This document shows positions 9,345 to 18,701 of a DNA stretch of 64,000 bases, piece after piece. The notes below the pieces were generated by a model that had not been told where the DNA came from, did no database searches, and saw only the letters and a list, made by a program, of their open reading frames with translations. The DNA is from Thauera sp. 2A1 (GTDB lineage Bacteria; Pseudomonadota; Gammaproteobacteria; Burkholderiales; Rhodocyclaceae), in the NCBI RefSeq assembly GCF_009469595.2, contig NZ_SSXV01000017.1:1-64000 (forward strand). The letters are read 5' to 3'. Both the position numbers and the translations under genes were made by a program. The stretch's first letter is position 1; the number at the start of each line of letters is the position of its first letter.

Positions 9345-10118
9345 TCAGAAGACGTCCTTCCAGGCCCTCAAGGCGGCCAGGCAACCGACCGCATCAACAG
9401 GCCGTACGCCGCCGTGCACCGTCACCGCATCGATGACGCCTGGTTGGCTGCAGCGCAGGAACGGATTCACGGCCTTCTCGATGGCGATCGAGCTCGGCAA
9501 GGTCGGTTCGCCCGCCGCCCGTAGTGCTTCACAACGTTTAGCGTAGGCGTCGCGCTGCGCATTGCCCGGTTCTGCAGCGCGCGCAAAGGCCAGGTTCGAC
9601 AGGGTGTATTCGTGCGTGCAGTACACGCGCGTCGCCTCGGGCAAGGCGGCGAACTTTGCCAGCGACGAGGCCAGTTGCGCCGGCGTGCCCTCGAACAGGC
9701 GACCGCAACCGGCCGAGAACAGGGTGTCGCCGCAGAACAGGCTGCCCGGAGCCGGCGTCGCCGCGTGGTAGGCCACATGCCCGGCGGTGTGCCCGGGCAC
9801 ATCGAGCACGTCCAGCGCGAGCCCGAGCGCGTCGATGAACACCGTGTCGCCCTCGCGGACCGGATGGTCGACGCCGGCGATGGACTCGCGCGCTGGTCCG
9901 TAAACCGGCACCCTTTGGCGCGCAAGCAGTGATGGCAGGCCGCCGACGTGGTCCGGGTGGTGATGGGTGATCAGCACGGCAGCCAGGCTCAGGCCTTGCG
10001 CTGCCAGGAATTTCTCCACCGGGGCGGCGTCGCCCGGATCCACCACCGCCGCATGGCGGCCGTCGTGGATCAGCCAGATGTAGTTATCGCGAAAGGCGGG
10101 AAGAGGGATAATGTTCAT
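9345..10118 (-). CDS. gloB: GloB, hydroxyacylglutathione hydrolase (glyoxalase II)
   Basis: 257 aa metallo-beta-lactamase-fold thioesterase that hydrolyses S-lactoylglutathione, the second step of methylglyoxal detoxification. The di-metal motif THHHPDHVGG is intact, with further ligands in PGHTAGH and CTHEYT, and the C-terminal substrate-binding domain is present (NPFLRC). The start is ATG at 10118 (MNIIPLPAFRDNYIW), the canonical GloB opening. It diverges from the YafS-like methyltransferase gene with only 28 bases between starts, the same neighbourhood as gloB-yafS-rnhA-dnaQ of E. coli. Confidence 0.96.
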   Translation of the reverse strand: MNIIPLPAFRDNYIWLIHDGRHAAVVDPGDAAPVEKFLAAQGLSLAAVLITHHHPDHVGGLPSLLARQRVPVYGPARESIAGVDHPVREGDTVFIDALGLALDVLDVPGHTAGHVAYHAATPAPGSLFCGDTLFSAGCGRLFEGTPAQLASSLAKFAALPEATRVYCTHEYTLSNLAFARAAEPGNAQRDAYAKRCEALRAAGEPTLPSSIAIEKAVNPFLRCSQPGVIDAVTVHGGVRPVDAVGCLAALRAWKDVF

Positions 10119-10146
10119 CCCGCGAATTCTGAGTCCTTGTGCGAGC

Positions 10147-10884
10147 ATGTCAATCCCGGGACTATCGGACTGGCTGGATACGCCGCAGGGCCGTTACCTG
10201 CTCGACTGGGAGCAGACCGCGTTCGACCAGATGGTGGCGGACGTATTCGGCTACAACGCCTTGCAGGTGGGCATGGGTGAGCTGGACTTCCTGCGCGCCA
10301 ACCGGATGGCGTTCCGTTTTCGTTGCGGGGCGTGCGCTCCGGCGGAGGTGCTGGGGCACGAGTTCGAGCTGCCGTTTGCCACCGCGAGCCTCGATCTCGT
10401 GCTTCTGCCGCATGTGCTCGAGTTCTCGGCCCAGCCGCACCAGGTGCTGCGCGAAGTGGAGCGCGTGCTGGTGCCGGAGGGCAGCGTGGTCATCTCGGGC
10501 TTCAATCCCTTGAGCCTGTGGGGGGCATGGCGCGTCGGCGCGCGCCGCTGCGGACGTTTCCCATGGACGGGGCAATTCCGCACGGCGATGCGCATCAAGG
10601 ACTGGCTCGCGCTGCTTGGCTTCGAGGTGCAGCCGGCGCGCTTCGGATGTTACGTACCGGCCGCCGCATCGGCCGCATGGCTGGAGCGCTGGCGAGTGCT
10701 CGATCGGGCCGGTCCGCGCTGGTGGTCGGGATGCGGGGCCGATTACATGCTTCACGGTGTCAAGCGGGTGCAGGGCATGCGCCTGATCACGCCGAAGTGG
10801 CGCGAGGAGCGGCGAGGCGCGAAAGCCTTGTCACCGGTCGCGCAGCGCAACGGCGGGGGCGAAATCAACAAAAGCGAAGAGTGA
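10147..10884 (+). CDS. YafS-like class I SAM-dependent methyltransferase
   Basis: 245 aa, Methyltransf_11-type. Visible family segments are a motif-I-like region ([12 protein letters not shown]), the [22 protein letters not shown] stretch containing motifs II/III, and [15 protein letters not shown]. The C-terminus is basic. The substrate is not known. The position, divergent from gloB and overlapping rnhA by one base (TGATG), matches E. coli yafS, which supports the assignment. The start at 10147 gives [15 protein letters not shown]; an ATG at 10111 would overlap the gloB start and is less likely. Confidence 0.82.
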   Translation: MSIPGLSDWLDTPQGRYLLDWEQTAFDQMVADVFGYNALQVGMGELDFLRANRMAFRFRCGACAPAEVLGHEFELPFATASLDLVLLPHVLEFSAQPHQVLREVERVLVPEGSVVISGFNPLSLWGAWRVGARRCGRFPWTGQFRTAMRIKDWLALLGFEVQPARFGCYVPAAASAAWLERWRVLDRAGPRWWSGCGADYMLHGVKRVQGMRLITPKWREERRGAKALSPVAQRNGGGEINKSEE

Positions 10885-11342
10885 TGGAAGAAGTCGATAT
10901 CTATACCGATGGTGCCTGCAGTGGCAATCCCGGCCCCGGTGGCTGGGGGGCGATCCTGCGTGCTGGCACCCACGAGAAGGAAATCTGGGGCGGCGAGCCG
11001 GACACCACCAACAACCGGATGGAACTGCTGGCGGTGATCCGCGCGCTCGGCGCGCTGAAGCGCCCGGTGACCGCGCGGGTGCACACCGACAGCCAGTACG
11101 TGCAGAAGGGCATTTCCGAGTGGATCCACAACTGGAAGGCGCGCGGCTGGAAAACGGCGTCCAAGGAGCCGGTCAAGAATGCCGACCTGTGGCGTGCCCT
11201 CGACGAGGCGGCCTCCCGTCATCAGGTGAAATGGCTATGGGTGCGCGGGCACGCCGGCCACCCGGAAAACGAGCGCGCCGATGCGCTCGCGCGGCGTGGG
11301 GTTGAGGCCACGCGTAAATCGGGAAGCGTCGTGGAAGGCTGA
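10884..11342 (+). CDS. rnhA: Ribonuclease HI
   Basis: 152 aa. Degrades the RNA strand of RNA-DNA hybrids. The catalytic carboxylates are present in order: Asp in [12 protein letters not shown], Glu in NNRMELLAV, Asp in VHTDSQYV and Asp in [10 protein letters not shown]; the handle region [15 protein letters not shown] is intact. The ATG at 10884 overlaps the stop of the upstream methyltransferase by one base, so translation is coupled. dnaQ follows after 46 bases. Confidence 0.97.
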   Translation: MEEVDIYTDGACSGNPGPGGWGAILRAGTHEKEIWGGEPDTTNNRMELLAVIRALGALKRPVTARVHTDSQYVQKGISEWIHNWKARGWKTASKEPVKNADLWRALDEAASRHQVKWLWVRGHAGHPENERADALARRGVEATRKSGSVVEG

Positions 11343-11388
11343 GGGCCTCGCCACGGCGATTAAAATTGCAACAGATCCAGGATTCCTC

Positions 11389-12111
11389 ATGCGACAAATC
11401 GTGCTCGACACCGAAACCACCGGCCTTGACTGGCGCAATGGCGACCGGGTGATCGAGATCGGCTGCGTTGAGCTGCTCAACCGCGGCCTCACCGGACGGC
11501 ACTACCACGTCTTCATCAATCCCGAGCGCGGCATCGATGCGGAAGCGGTGGCGGTGCACGGCATCACCGAGGATTTTCTCGCCGACAAGCCGAAATTCGG
11601 CGAGATCGCAGCCGAGTTCGAGGACTTCGTACGCGATGCCGAGCTCATCATCCATAACGCCAGCTTCGACGTCGGCTTCCTCGACCATGAGCTCAAGCTG
11701 CTGGGCCGGTCCGGCCTGAACCAGCTCTGCGGCGGCGTGATCGACACGCTGAAGATGGCGAAGGAGCAGAACCCGGGCAAGAAGGCCTCGCTGGATGCGC
11801 TGTGCGATCGCTACGAGATCGACAATGCGCACCGCACCCTGCACGGCGCGCTGCTTGACGCCGAACTGCTCGCCGAAGTCTATCTGGCGATGACGCGTGG
11901 CCAGGAGAGCCTGATCATGGCGCTCGAGGATGAGACGCCGCGCGGCGATGTCGAGCTTGCTGGCGGACCGCGCGAGCGCAAGCCGATCAAGGTGCTGCGA
12001 GCAACCGATAGCGAGCTCGCCGCGCACGACGAGGTCCTCGCCGGTATCGCCAAGGCGAACAAGGGTTTGTGCCTGTGGATTCCTCCGGCGCCGGAGAGCG
12101 CTCCAGCCTGA
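11389..12111 (+). CDS. dnaQ: DnaQ, DNA polymerase III epsilon (proofreading) subunit
   Basis: 240 aa 3'-5' exonuclease. Exo I (VLDTETTGLD), Exo II (HNASFDVGFLDHE) and Exo III-epsilon (HGALLDAELLAEVY) motifs are present with DEDDh residues. The C-terminal region after residue 190 is the flexible tether plus alpha-binding tail. It follows rnhA on the same strand, whereas in E. coli the two genes diverge. A TAAAAT hexamer at 11361 could be a -10 element. It ends 6 bases from the convergent spermidine-synthase-like gene. Confidence 0.96.
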   Translation: MRQIVLDTETTGLDWRNGDRVIEIGCVELLNRGLTGRHYHVFINPERGIDAEAVAVHGITEDFLADKPKFGEIAAEFEDFVRDAELIIHNASFDVGFLDHELKLLGRSGLNQLCGGVIDTLKMAKEQNPGKKASLDALCDRYEIDNAHRTLHGALLDAELLAEVYLAMTRGQESLIMALEDETPRGDVELAGGPRERKPIKVLRATDSELAAHDEVLAGIAKANKGLCLWIPPAPESAPA

Positions 12112-12117
12112 GGCAGA

Positions 12118-12888
12118 TCAGAGCATCAGCACGCCGCCGGGCACGGTGCCGGCCTGCTCGAGGCGGGTCACAGTCGGCAGCAGGTCCAGACCGGTGCCCC
12201 ACTTCAGCAGCGCGGCACGCTCGCGCAACTCGGCCAGGCTGCGCTCGATGGGCTCTCCCGCCGCGGCGAAGGCCACGACGTTGCCGCTATCGACTGACGG
12301 GAAGGCCAACGCGCGGTCGTCGAAGGCGGTGATGATGCGTTCCAGGCTGGCCTTGTAGCCCCGCGAGCGGCCGAACAGGTTAACCGCCATCAGCCCGCGA
12401 TCCGACAGCCGGCTGCGCACCGCCTGGTAGAACGGCAGGGTGTCGAGTGCGCCGGCGCGGGCGTTGCGGTCGAAGCCATCCACCAGCACGTAGTCGAAGT
12501 GGCGATCGTGCTCGAGCACGTACTGGGCGCCGCAGCCGACGTGAATGGAGAAGCGCGCGTCTTCCGCCGGCAGCTTGAAGAACTGGCGCGCGGCTGCGAC
12601 GACCTGCGGGGCGATCTCGACCACCTTGATGCGCGCCTGCGGGCAGTTGTGATAGACGAACTTCGCCAGCGACGCCGCGCCCAGACCGATGATCAGCACG
12701 TCCTCGGGCCATTCACCGGGGTCATCGACAAGGCCGTCGCGCAACAGCAGGCCGGCCATCATCTCGCGCGTGTAGGCGAGCTCCAGCGCATTGGGTTTGC
12801 GGATCCGCATCGCTCCCTGCACCCAGTCGGAGCCGAAATGCAGGTAGCGGACGCCGCCTTCCTCTGAAATGTCGATCGGGGTGCTCAT
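12118..12888 (-). CDS. Spermidine-synthase-like methyltransferase-fold protein
   Basis: 256 aa, SpeE-superfamily fold. The nucleotide-binding segment reads LIIGLGAASLAKFVY instead of the GGGDGG of true spermidine synthases, and the region equivalent to the DSTDP catalytic motif reads VLVDGFDRNA. Polyamine synthase activity is therefore uncertain, and proteins of this type are usually annotated spermidine synthase-like. It ends 6 bases from convergent dnaQ and starts about 20 bases downstream of mutS on the same strand, so it may be co-transcribed with mutS. Confidence 0.8.
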   Translation of the reverse strand: MSTPIDISEEGGVRYLHFGSDWVQGAMRIRKPNALELAYTREMMAGLLLRDGLVDDPGEWPEDVLIIGLGAASLAKFVYHNCPQARIKVVEIAPQVVAAARQFFKLPAEDARFSIHVGCGAQYVLEHDRHFDYVLVDGFDRNARAGALDTLPFYQAVRSRLSDRGLMAVNLFGRSRGYKASLERIITAFDDRALAFPSVDSGNVVAFAAAGEPIERSLAELRERAALLKWGTGLDLLPTVTRLEQAGTVPGGVLML

Positions 12889-12908
12889 GGGTGTGGGCCT
12901 GCTCGCAC

Positions 12909-15509
12909 TCAGGATGCAAGGCGCTTGAGGGCGTAAAGCCTTTCCAGCGCCTCCCGCGGGCTCAGTGCATCGGGGTCGATGTCGGCGAGCGCGGTGAGCA
13001 CCGGATGCGACAGCGGTGCGATGTCCGGCTCCGGTAGCGTGATGAAGAGATCGGCCTGCGGCCCGGCGTCGATCTCTCGATTCTCCAGTGCCCGCAGGCG
13101 CCGCTTGGCGTCACGGATCACCGGCGCCGGAATGCCGGCCAGCGCAGCGACCTCGATGCCATAGCTCTGGCTCGCCGGCCCTTCCTCCAGCGCATGCAGG
13201 AAGACGATGCGGTGGCCGTGCTCGACCGCGTCCAGATGCACGTTGGCGCACTCCGGGTAGTCGGTGTTGAGCCGGGTCAGCTCGAAGTAGTGGGTGGCGA
13301 ACAGCGTCAGGCTGCGGTTCTTCTCCAGCAACTGGCGTGCAATCGCGAAAGCCAGCGCAAGGCCGTCGAAGGTCGAGGTGCCGCGGCCGATCTCGTCCAT
13401 CAGCACCAGGCTGTGCTCGGTGGCGCCGTGCAGGATGGCCGCAGCCTCGGTCATCTCCACCATGAAGGTGGAGCGCCCGGAGGCGAGATCGTCGGAGGCG
13501 CCGATGCGGGTGTAGATCGCATCCAGCGGGCCGAGCTCGGTGGCGTCGGCCGGCACGAAGCTGCCGACGTGCGCCAGCAGGCAGATCAGCGCCACCTGGC
13601 GCATGAAGGTCGATTTGCCACCCATGTTGGGCCCGGTAATCATCAGCATGCGGCGCGTGGGGGCGAGGCGGGCGTCGTTGCGGATGAAGTTGTCGACCTG
13701 GCGCTCGACCACCGGATGGCGTCCGCCGTCGATGCGGATGCCGGGCCGGCTGGCGAAGGTGGGGCGCACATAGCCGTGGCGCAGCGCGGCTTCCGCGAAC
13801 GCGGCGAGGCCGTCGAGCGTGGCGAGCGCACGCGCGATGCGCTGCAGTGCGGGGATGTGCTCGGCGAGGTCGTCGAGGATGGCGTCGTACAGCAGTTTCT
13901 CGCGCGCCAGCGCGCGCTCGTTGGCCGACAGCGCCTTGTCCTCGAAGGCTTTCAGCTCGGGTGTGATGTAGCGCTCGGCGTTCTTCAGCGTCTGGCGCCG
14001 GCGATAGTCGTCGGGCACCTTGTCGGCATTGGCGCGGCTGACCTCGATGTAGAAGCCATGCACCCTGTTGAACTCGACCTTCAGGTTGGCGATGCCGCTG
14101 CGTTCGCGTTCGCGGGCCTCGAGCGCCAGCAGGAACTCGCCGCAGTTGGTCTGGATGCTGCGCAGTTCGTCGAGTTCAAAGTCATAGCCGGGGGCGATCA
14201 CGCCGCCGTCGCGGATCATCGCCGCCGGCTCGGTGGCGATCGCGGCCTGCAGCAGGGCGAGAGCATCGGGTGCGATGTCGAGCGCACGCAAAAGGTCGAG
14301 CAGCAGCGCGGCCGAGCTGCCCTGAAGTGCGGATCCGAGCTCAGGCAGGCGCGCAAGGCTCTCGCGCAACGCAGACAGGTCGCGCGGGCGGGCGCTGCGC
14401 AGGGCGATGCGGGCGGTGATGCGATCGACGTCGGCAACGCCGCGCAACGCCGTGCGCACGGCAGACGCGCCGCGTCCATCGCCGTCGCCGACCAGCTCCG
14501 CCACCGCCTCATGGCGCAGGGCGGGCACACCGGGATCGCGCAGCGGATGGTGCAGCGCGTGGCGCAACCAGCGCGAGCCCATGCTGGTGACGCAGGTGTC
14601 GAGAAGCGAGAGCAACGTGGGTGCCGGCTCGCCGCGCAGCGTCTCGGTCAGTTCGAGGTTGCGGCGCGTGGCCGCGTCCAGCCGCAGGTATTCGGACTCG
14701 CGCTCAACGACCAGGCCAGTCACGTGAGCGAGGCTTTGCTGCTGGGTGGCGCGCGCATAGTCGTAGAGCGCCGCGGCGGCGCCCAAGGCAACGGGGAGAC
14801 TCTCCACGCCGAAACCGGCGAGGTCGCGCGTGCCGAAATGGCCGGTGAGCAGGCGTTCGCCCGCTTCCGCGTCGAACTGCCAGTCGGCCAGCCGCCGCAG
14901 GGCAGGCGAGAGGGCCTCGATCAGCGGCAGCGACAAACCATCGGGCACCAGCACCTCGGCGGGACGCAGGCGTTCGAACTGCGCCTGCAGCCCCTCGGCC
15001 GGGCACTCCATCAGCCGCAGATCGCCATTGGCGAGGTTCAGCCATGCCAGACCCAGCGTGCCGCGGTGCAGGCTTGCGGCCAGCAGCAGCGAATCGCGCC
15101 GGTCGTCGAGCAGGGCAGCGTCGGTGAGGGTGCCGGGCGTGACGATGCGGCTGACCGCCCGCTCCATCGGCCCCTTGGTGGCGCCCGGTTCGCCGACCTG
15201 CTCGGCGATCACCACCGATTCGCCGAGCTTGACCAGCCGTGCCAGGTATTGCTCGACTGCATGGAAGGGTACGCCTGCCATGCGGATCGGCTCGCCATTG
15301 GACTGGCCGCGGGTGGTCAGCGTGATGTCGAGCAGGCGGGCCGCCTTCTCGGCGTCCTCAAAGAACAGCTCGTAGAAGTCGCCCATGCGGTAGAACAGCA
15401 GCGTGTCCGGGTGCTGCGCCTTCAGGCGCAGGTACTGCTGCATCATGGGAGTGTGCCCGTCGAGCGCCCGCACGGGCGCGACCGACGGGCCGGTGGCTTG
15501 TCTGCTCAT
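12909..15509 (-). CDS. mutS: MutS, DNA mismatch recognition ATPase
   Basis: 866 aa (E. coli 853). Recognises base mismatches and small loops and recruits MutL. The mismatch-binding Phe-Tyr-Glu motif is at residues 45-47 (GDFYELF). The connector, lever and clamp domains follow, and the ABC-type ATPase has Walker [10 protein letters not shown] near residue 625 and Walker [14 protein letters not shown]. The C-terminal helix-turn-helix dimerisation tail is present. The start at 15509 (MSRQATGPS) is chosen because upstream codons look non-coding; no good ribosome-binding site is seen, so the start is less certain than the gene. Confidence 0.97.
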   Translation of the reverse strand: MSRQATGPSVAPVRALDGHTPMMQQYLRLKAQHPDTLLFYRMGDFYELFFEDAEKAARLLDITLTTRGQSNGEPIRMAGVPFHAVEQYLARLVKLGESVVIAEQVGEPGATKGPMERAVSRIVTPGTLTDAALLDDRRDSLLLAASLHRGTLGLAWLNLANGDLRLMECPAEGLQAQFERLRPAEVLVPDGLSLPLIEALSPALRRLADWQFDAEAGERLLTGHFGTRDLAGFGVESLPVALGAAAALYDYARATQQQSLAHVTGLVVERESEYLRLDAATRRNLELTETLRGEPAPTLLSLLDTCVTSMGSRWLRHALHHPLRDPGVPALRHEAVAELVGDGDGRGASAVRTALRGVADVDRITARIALRSARPRDLSALRESLARLPELGSALQGSSAALLLDLLRALDIAPDALALLQAAIATEPAAMIRDGGVIAPGYDFELDELRSIQTNCGEFLLALEARERERSGIANLKVEFNRVHGFYIEVSRANADKVPDDYRRRQTLKNAERYITPELKAFEDKALSANERALAREKLLYDAILDDLAEHIPALQRIARALATLDGLAAFAEAALRHGYVRPTFASRPGIRIDGGRHPVVERQVDNFIRNDARLAPTRRMLMITGPNMGGKSTFMRQVALICLLAHVGSFVPADATELGPLDAIYTRIGASDDLASGRSTFMVEMTEAAAILHGATEHSLVLMDEIGRGTSTFDGLALAFAIARQLLEKNRSLTLFATHYFELTRLNTDYPECANVHLDAVEHGHRIVFLHALEEGPASQSYGIEVAALAGIPAPVIRDAKRRLRALENREIDAGPQADLFITLPEPDIAPLSHPVLTALADIDPDALSPREALERLYALKRLAS

Positions 15510-15534
15510 CGACCGAACCGGAGGAAGCGCGGGC

Positions 15535-16335
15535 TCAAGCCTGCATGCTGGCCGGGCGGTAGGACTGGATGATGGGCAGGAGCTGGCCGAAGATCTTGGG
15601 CGAGCCGGCCACCACATTACCGGTGGTCATGAAGTTGCCTTCGCCCGACAGGTCGGACACTAGGCCGCCGGCTTCCTGGATCAGCAGCACGCCGGCTGCC
15701 ATGTCCCACGGCGACAAGCCCATTTCCCAGAAACCATCGAGGCGGCCGGCAGCGACATAGGCGAGATCCAGCGAGGCCGCGCCCGGCCGACGGATGCCCG
15801 CGGTCTTCTGCGTCAGCTCGCGGAACATTCCCAGGTAGGCATCGACGTTGTCGAACTGGCGGAACGGGAAGCCTGTACCCAGCAGCGCTTCATTCAGGCG
15901 GGTACGGCGCGACACGCGGATGCGGCGGTCGTTGAGGAAGGCGCCGCTACCACGGCTGGCGGTGAACATCTCGTTGGAGGTCGGATCGTAGACCACCGCA
16001 TGCTCCAGCACGCCGTTCCTGGTCTGCGCGATGGAAACGGCGTATTGCGGGAAGCCGTGGATGAAGTTGGTGGTGCCGTCGAGCGGATCGATGATCCAGT
16101 TGAATTCGCTCTCCGGACCAGTCTCGCCGGACTCCTCTGCTAGAATCCCGTGCCCCGGGAAGGCGTCTCGCAGGACTTCGATGATCGCCTTTTCGGCCGC
16201 GTGATCCACCTCGGTGACGAAATCGTTAGGCGACTTCGACTGCACGGTAAGCAGATCGAGCTGCGTCGAGGCGCGGTTGATCACGGTGGCTGCGCGGCGC
16301 GCGGCCTTGATGGCGATGTTCAGGGTGGGATGCAT
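15535..16335 (-). CDS. suhB: SuhB, inositol-1-monophosphatase family protein
   Basis: 266 aa. Mg-dependent phosphatase fold; in proteobacteria SuhB also acts in rRNA transcription antitermination. Metal ligands are seen in EESGE, the [10 protein letters not shown] motif, and [15 protein letters not shown]. The length is standard. It is divergent from trmJ across a 109-base gap and lies about 25 bases upstream of mutS on the same strand, an arrangement that could give a suhB-mutS transcript. Confidence 0.95.
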   Translation of the reverse strand: MHPTLNIAIKAARRAATVINRASTQLDLLTVQSKSPNDFVTEVDHAAEKAIIEVLRDAFPGHGILAEESGETGPESEFNWIIDPLDGTTNFIHGFPQYAVSIAQTRNGVLEHAVVYDPTSNEMFTASRGSGAFLNDRRIRVSRRTRLNEALLGTGFPFRQFDNVDAYLGMFRELTQKTAGIRRPGAASLDLAYVAAGRLDGFWEMGLSPWDMAAGVLLIQEAGGLVSDLSGEGNFMTTGNVVAGSPKIFGQLLPIIQSYRPASMQA

Positions 16336-16444
16336 GCGGTGCGGTCTCGGTTAAAGAAGCGGGACGCTGCGCCCGCTCCGGCCTCGTGGGCAGCGAAAGT
16401 CGGCGATGGCGTCCGGCAAAATTCTTAAAGCGGTGAATTTTAAT

Positions 16445-17176
16445 ATGAATCGCCCCCTCGCGCTTGAGCGCGTCCGAATCGTGCTCTCGCGGACGAGCCA
16501 TCCGGGCAACATCGGCGCAGCCGCGCGCGCGATGAAGACCATGGGACTGCGCCAGCTCTGGCTCGTGGCGCCCGACAGTTTCCCTGATCCGGTTGCCGAT
16601 GCGCGGGCCTCCGGGGCGGGAGACATCCTTGCCGCGGCGCGCGTGGTGCCTACGCTGCAGGATGCGCTGGCCGGCACGGTTTTCGCGGCGGCGCTGACCG
16701 CGCGGCGGCGGGAGCTGTCACTGCCGCGCATGCATGCCCGCGAGGCGGCCGCTGCCACCGTGGCGCGCACCCGCGACGGTGAGGTCGCGCTGGTGTTCGG
16801 CAACGAGACGAGCGGCCTCACCAACGAGGAGGTAGGGCTGTGCAGCTTGCCGGTGAGCATTCCGACGAGCCCGGATTTTTCCTCGCTGAACCTTGGCGCA
16901 GCGGTGCAACTGCTGTGCTACGAGATGCGCATGGCGGCGCTGCAGCCTCCTCCGCCCGATGATCCGCGTCCCGAGTTCGCGACGCACAAGCAGATCGAGG
17001 GGTTGATGGCGCATCTGGAGCAGGCCGTGACCGCGAGCGGCTTCCACGATCCAGCCAACCCGCGACGCCTCCTGCCGCGGCTGCGGCGCCTGTTCAGCCG
17101 CGTCCAGTTGGAGAAGGAGGAAGTGGCCATCCTGCGCGGCATGCTCACCACCTTCGAGCAGCCTAAGCGGCGGTGA
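16445..17176 (+). CDS. trmJ: TrmJ, tRNA 2'-O-methyltransferase (position 32), SPOUT family
   Basis: 243 aa. Methylates the ribose at position 32 of tRNA anticodon loops using SAM. Trefoil-knot motifs are seen: RTSHPGNIGAAARAMKTMG near the N-terminus, VFGNETSGLTNEEV in the middle and SLNLGAAVQLLCYEMR. A roughly 80-residue C-terminal helical extension matches TrmJ rather than TrmH. Start ATG at 16445. It lies upstream of cysE on the same strand, a common betaproteobacterial neighbour of the isc locus. Confidence 0.94.
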   Translation: MNRPLALERVRIVLSRTSHPGNIGAAARAMKTMGLRQLWLVAPDSFPDPVADARASGAGDILAAARVVPTLQDALAGTVFAAALTARRRELSLPRMHAREAAAATVARTRDGEVALVFGNETSGLTNEEVGLCSLPVSIPTSPDFSSLNLGAAVQLLCYEMRMAALQPPPPDDPRPEFATHKQIEGLMAHLEQAVTASGFHDPANPRRLLPRLRRLFSRVQLEKEEVAILRGMLTTFEQPKRR

Positions 17177-17259
17177 ACCTTGCCCCGTACCCCGATCCGG
17201 GCGCGGCGTGCGTCCGTGTCCATGCGGCTGCGGGGCTGCGGGTGTTTCGCGTGCGGCGC

Positions 17260-17284
17260 TAAGTCGATTAAAATAGTCGGGAAT
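17260..17284 (+). promoter_or_regulatory. Putative IscR type 1 operator and promoter upstream of cysE
   Basis: The core GATTAAAATAGTCGGG matches the E. coli type 1 IscR consensus GACTRWWWYAGTCRRS with one mismatch. It aligns without gaps to the element before iscR; both share GTCGGGA and the AGT.GA half-site. A TAAAAT at 17269-17274 inside the box could be the -10 of cysE. It lies about 50 bases before the cysE ATG. The consensus comes from established knowledge; function here is inferred. Confidence 0.6.
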
Positions 17285-17333
17285 TCGTGTCGTCGCGTTT
17301 TCTTCGTTCTACCGTTTCCGTCAAGGGAGTCCC

Positions 17334-18089
17334 ATGTTCAGCCGCCTCCGTGAAGACCTGGCCAGCGTTCGCGAGCGCGATCCCGCAGCCCGTTCCACGC
17401 TCGAGGTGCTGACCTGTTACCCGGGTGTCCATGCGCTGATCTTCCACCGGCTGGCACATTCGGCTTGGACCAACGGCTTCTACTGGCTCGGCCGCTTCAT
17501 CAGCCACATCAGCCGCTTCCTGACGGGCATCGAGATCCACCCGGGCGCAGTCATCGGCCGGCGCGTGTTCATCGACCACGGCATGGGAACCGTGATCGGC
17601 GAGACGGCGGAAATCGGCGACGACTGCACCATCTACCAGGCCGTCACGCTCGGCGGCACATCGCTCTATCGTGGCGCCAAACGCCATCCGACCCTGGGGA
17701 AGGGGGTCGTCGTGGGGGCGGGCGCGAAGGTGCTGGGTGGTTTCACCGTCGGCGACGGCGCCAAGATCGGATCCAACGCGGTGGTGGTGAAGCCGGTGCC
17801 GGCTGGCGCAACTGCGGTGGGCAACCCCGCGCGCCTGATCGACCCCGAACGCGATGCTGCGCGCGCACAGAAGGCCGAAGAGATGGGCTTCTCTGCCTAC
17901 GGTGTGACGCGCGACATGGACGACCCGATGTCCAAGGCGGTGCATGGCCTGCTCGACCACGCGGTCGAGACTGACCGGCGCCTGCAGGCCATGCTTGCAC
18001 GGCTGGAGGCTGCAGGCATCAAGCTCGACGACACCTGCGCGCCGGGAGACGAGTTCGATGCGTCCCGGCTGTCCAAGATGGTCGATTGA
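17334..18089 (+). CDS. cysE: CysE, serine O-acetyltransferase
   Basis: 251 aa. Acetylates L-serine with acetyl-CoA, the committed step of cysteine synthesis. The left-handed beta-helix acyltransferase repeats run from about residue 65 to 165 ([52 protein letters not shown]). The start is backed by AAGGGAGTCCC just before ATG. Its position directly before the isc operon fits cysteine being the sulfur donor for Fe-S clusters, and an IscR-like box lies in front of it. Confidence 0.95.
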   Translation: MFSRLREDLASVRERDPAARSTLEVLTCYPGVHALIFHRLAHSAWTNGFYWLGRFISHISRFLTGIEIHPGAVIGRRVFIDHGMGTVIGETAEIGDDCTIYQAVTLGGTSLYRGAKRHPTLGKGVVVGAGAKVLGGFTVGDGAKIGSNAVVVKPVPAGATAVGNPARLIDPERDAARAQKAEEMGFSAYGVTRDMDDPMSKAVHGLLDHAVETDRRLQAMLARLEAAGIKLDDTCAPGDEFDASRLSKMVD

Positions 18090-18119
18090 CAGCCTTGATT
18101 GCAAAGCGCAATTCCTCGA

Positions 18120-18152
18120 TTAGTTGACCGTTTTTGTCGGGATCCGTATAGT
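18120..18152 (+). promoter_or_regulatory. isc operon promoter with overlapping IscR type 1 site
   Basis: A -35 hexamer TTGACC (18124-18129), a 17-base spacer and a -10 TATAGT (18147-18152) form a good sigma-70 promoter. The IscR-type element (18120-18144, with GTTGACC and GTCGGGAT half-sites) covers the -35 and spacer, so [2Fe-2S]-IscR should block RNA polymerase. This mirrors autorepression of iscR in E. coli. Confidence 0.82.
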
Positions 18153-18205
18153 TGAGCGAATTGTTCAGGTATTAGCCTGGCAAGTGCAGACTTCGAGGGT
18201 TCACC

Positions 18206-18688
18206 ATGAGATTGACGACCAAGGGGCGTTTCGCCGTCACCGCGATGATCGATCTGGCCGCGCGCCAGGCCGAGGGGCCGGTGACGCTGGCAGGTATCGC
18301 CGAGCGGCAGAAGATCTCCCTGTCGTATCTCGAGCAGCTTTTCGGCAAGTTGCGCCGGCACAAGCTGGTTTCGAGCGTGCGCGGGCCGGGCGGAGGGTAT
18401 CGTCTGGCGCGCGAAATGGACGCGATCACCGTCGCCGACATCATCATCGCAGTGGATGAACCGCTGGATGCCACCCAGTGCGGCGGCAAGCAGAACTGCC
18501 ACGACGAGCATCGCTGCGCGACCCACGACCTGTGGGCCAATCTGAACAAGCGCATGTACGCCTATCTCGACTCGGTGACGCTCAGCGCGCTGGTGAATCG
18601 CGAAGTGAAGGCCGATGCCGACATGGCGGTGCTGAAGAACATTCGTCGCCGCGCAGGCCTCGTGGTGCGCGAGGTTGCGGCTGTCTGA
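18206..18688 (+). CDS. iscR: IscR, Rrf2-family Fe-S cluster-sensing repressor
   Basis: 160 aa. The winged helix-turn-helix occupies residues 1-65. The [2Fe-2S] ligands Cys92, Cys98, Cys104 and His107 (QCGGKQNCHDEHRCATH) are at the same positions as in E. coli IscR. It represses the isc operon when clusters are plentiful and regulates stress genes in the apo form. It is the first gene of the operon, with its own operator upstream; the next gene starts 13 bases after its stop. Confidence 0.97.
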   Translation: MRLTTKGRFAVTAMIDLAARQAEGPVTLAGIAERQKISLSYLEQLFGKLRRHKLVSSVRGPGGGYRLAREMDAITVADIIIAVDEPLDATQCGGKQNCHDEHRCATHDLWANLNKRMYAYLDSVTLSALVNREVKADADMAVLKNIRRRAGLVVREVAAV

Positions 18689-18701
18689 GGCTGTCCGACC
18701 G

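Noticed and set aside
13194..15572. Long open frame antisense to mutS (792 codons)
   Set aside because: It mirrors the codon pattern of a GC-rich gene on the other strand, has no recognisable domain, and mutS is certain.
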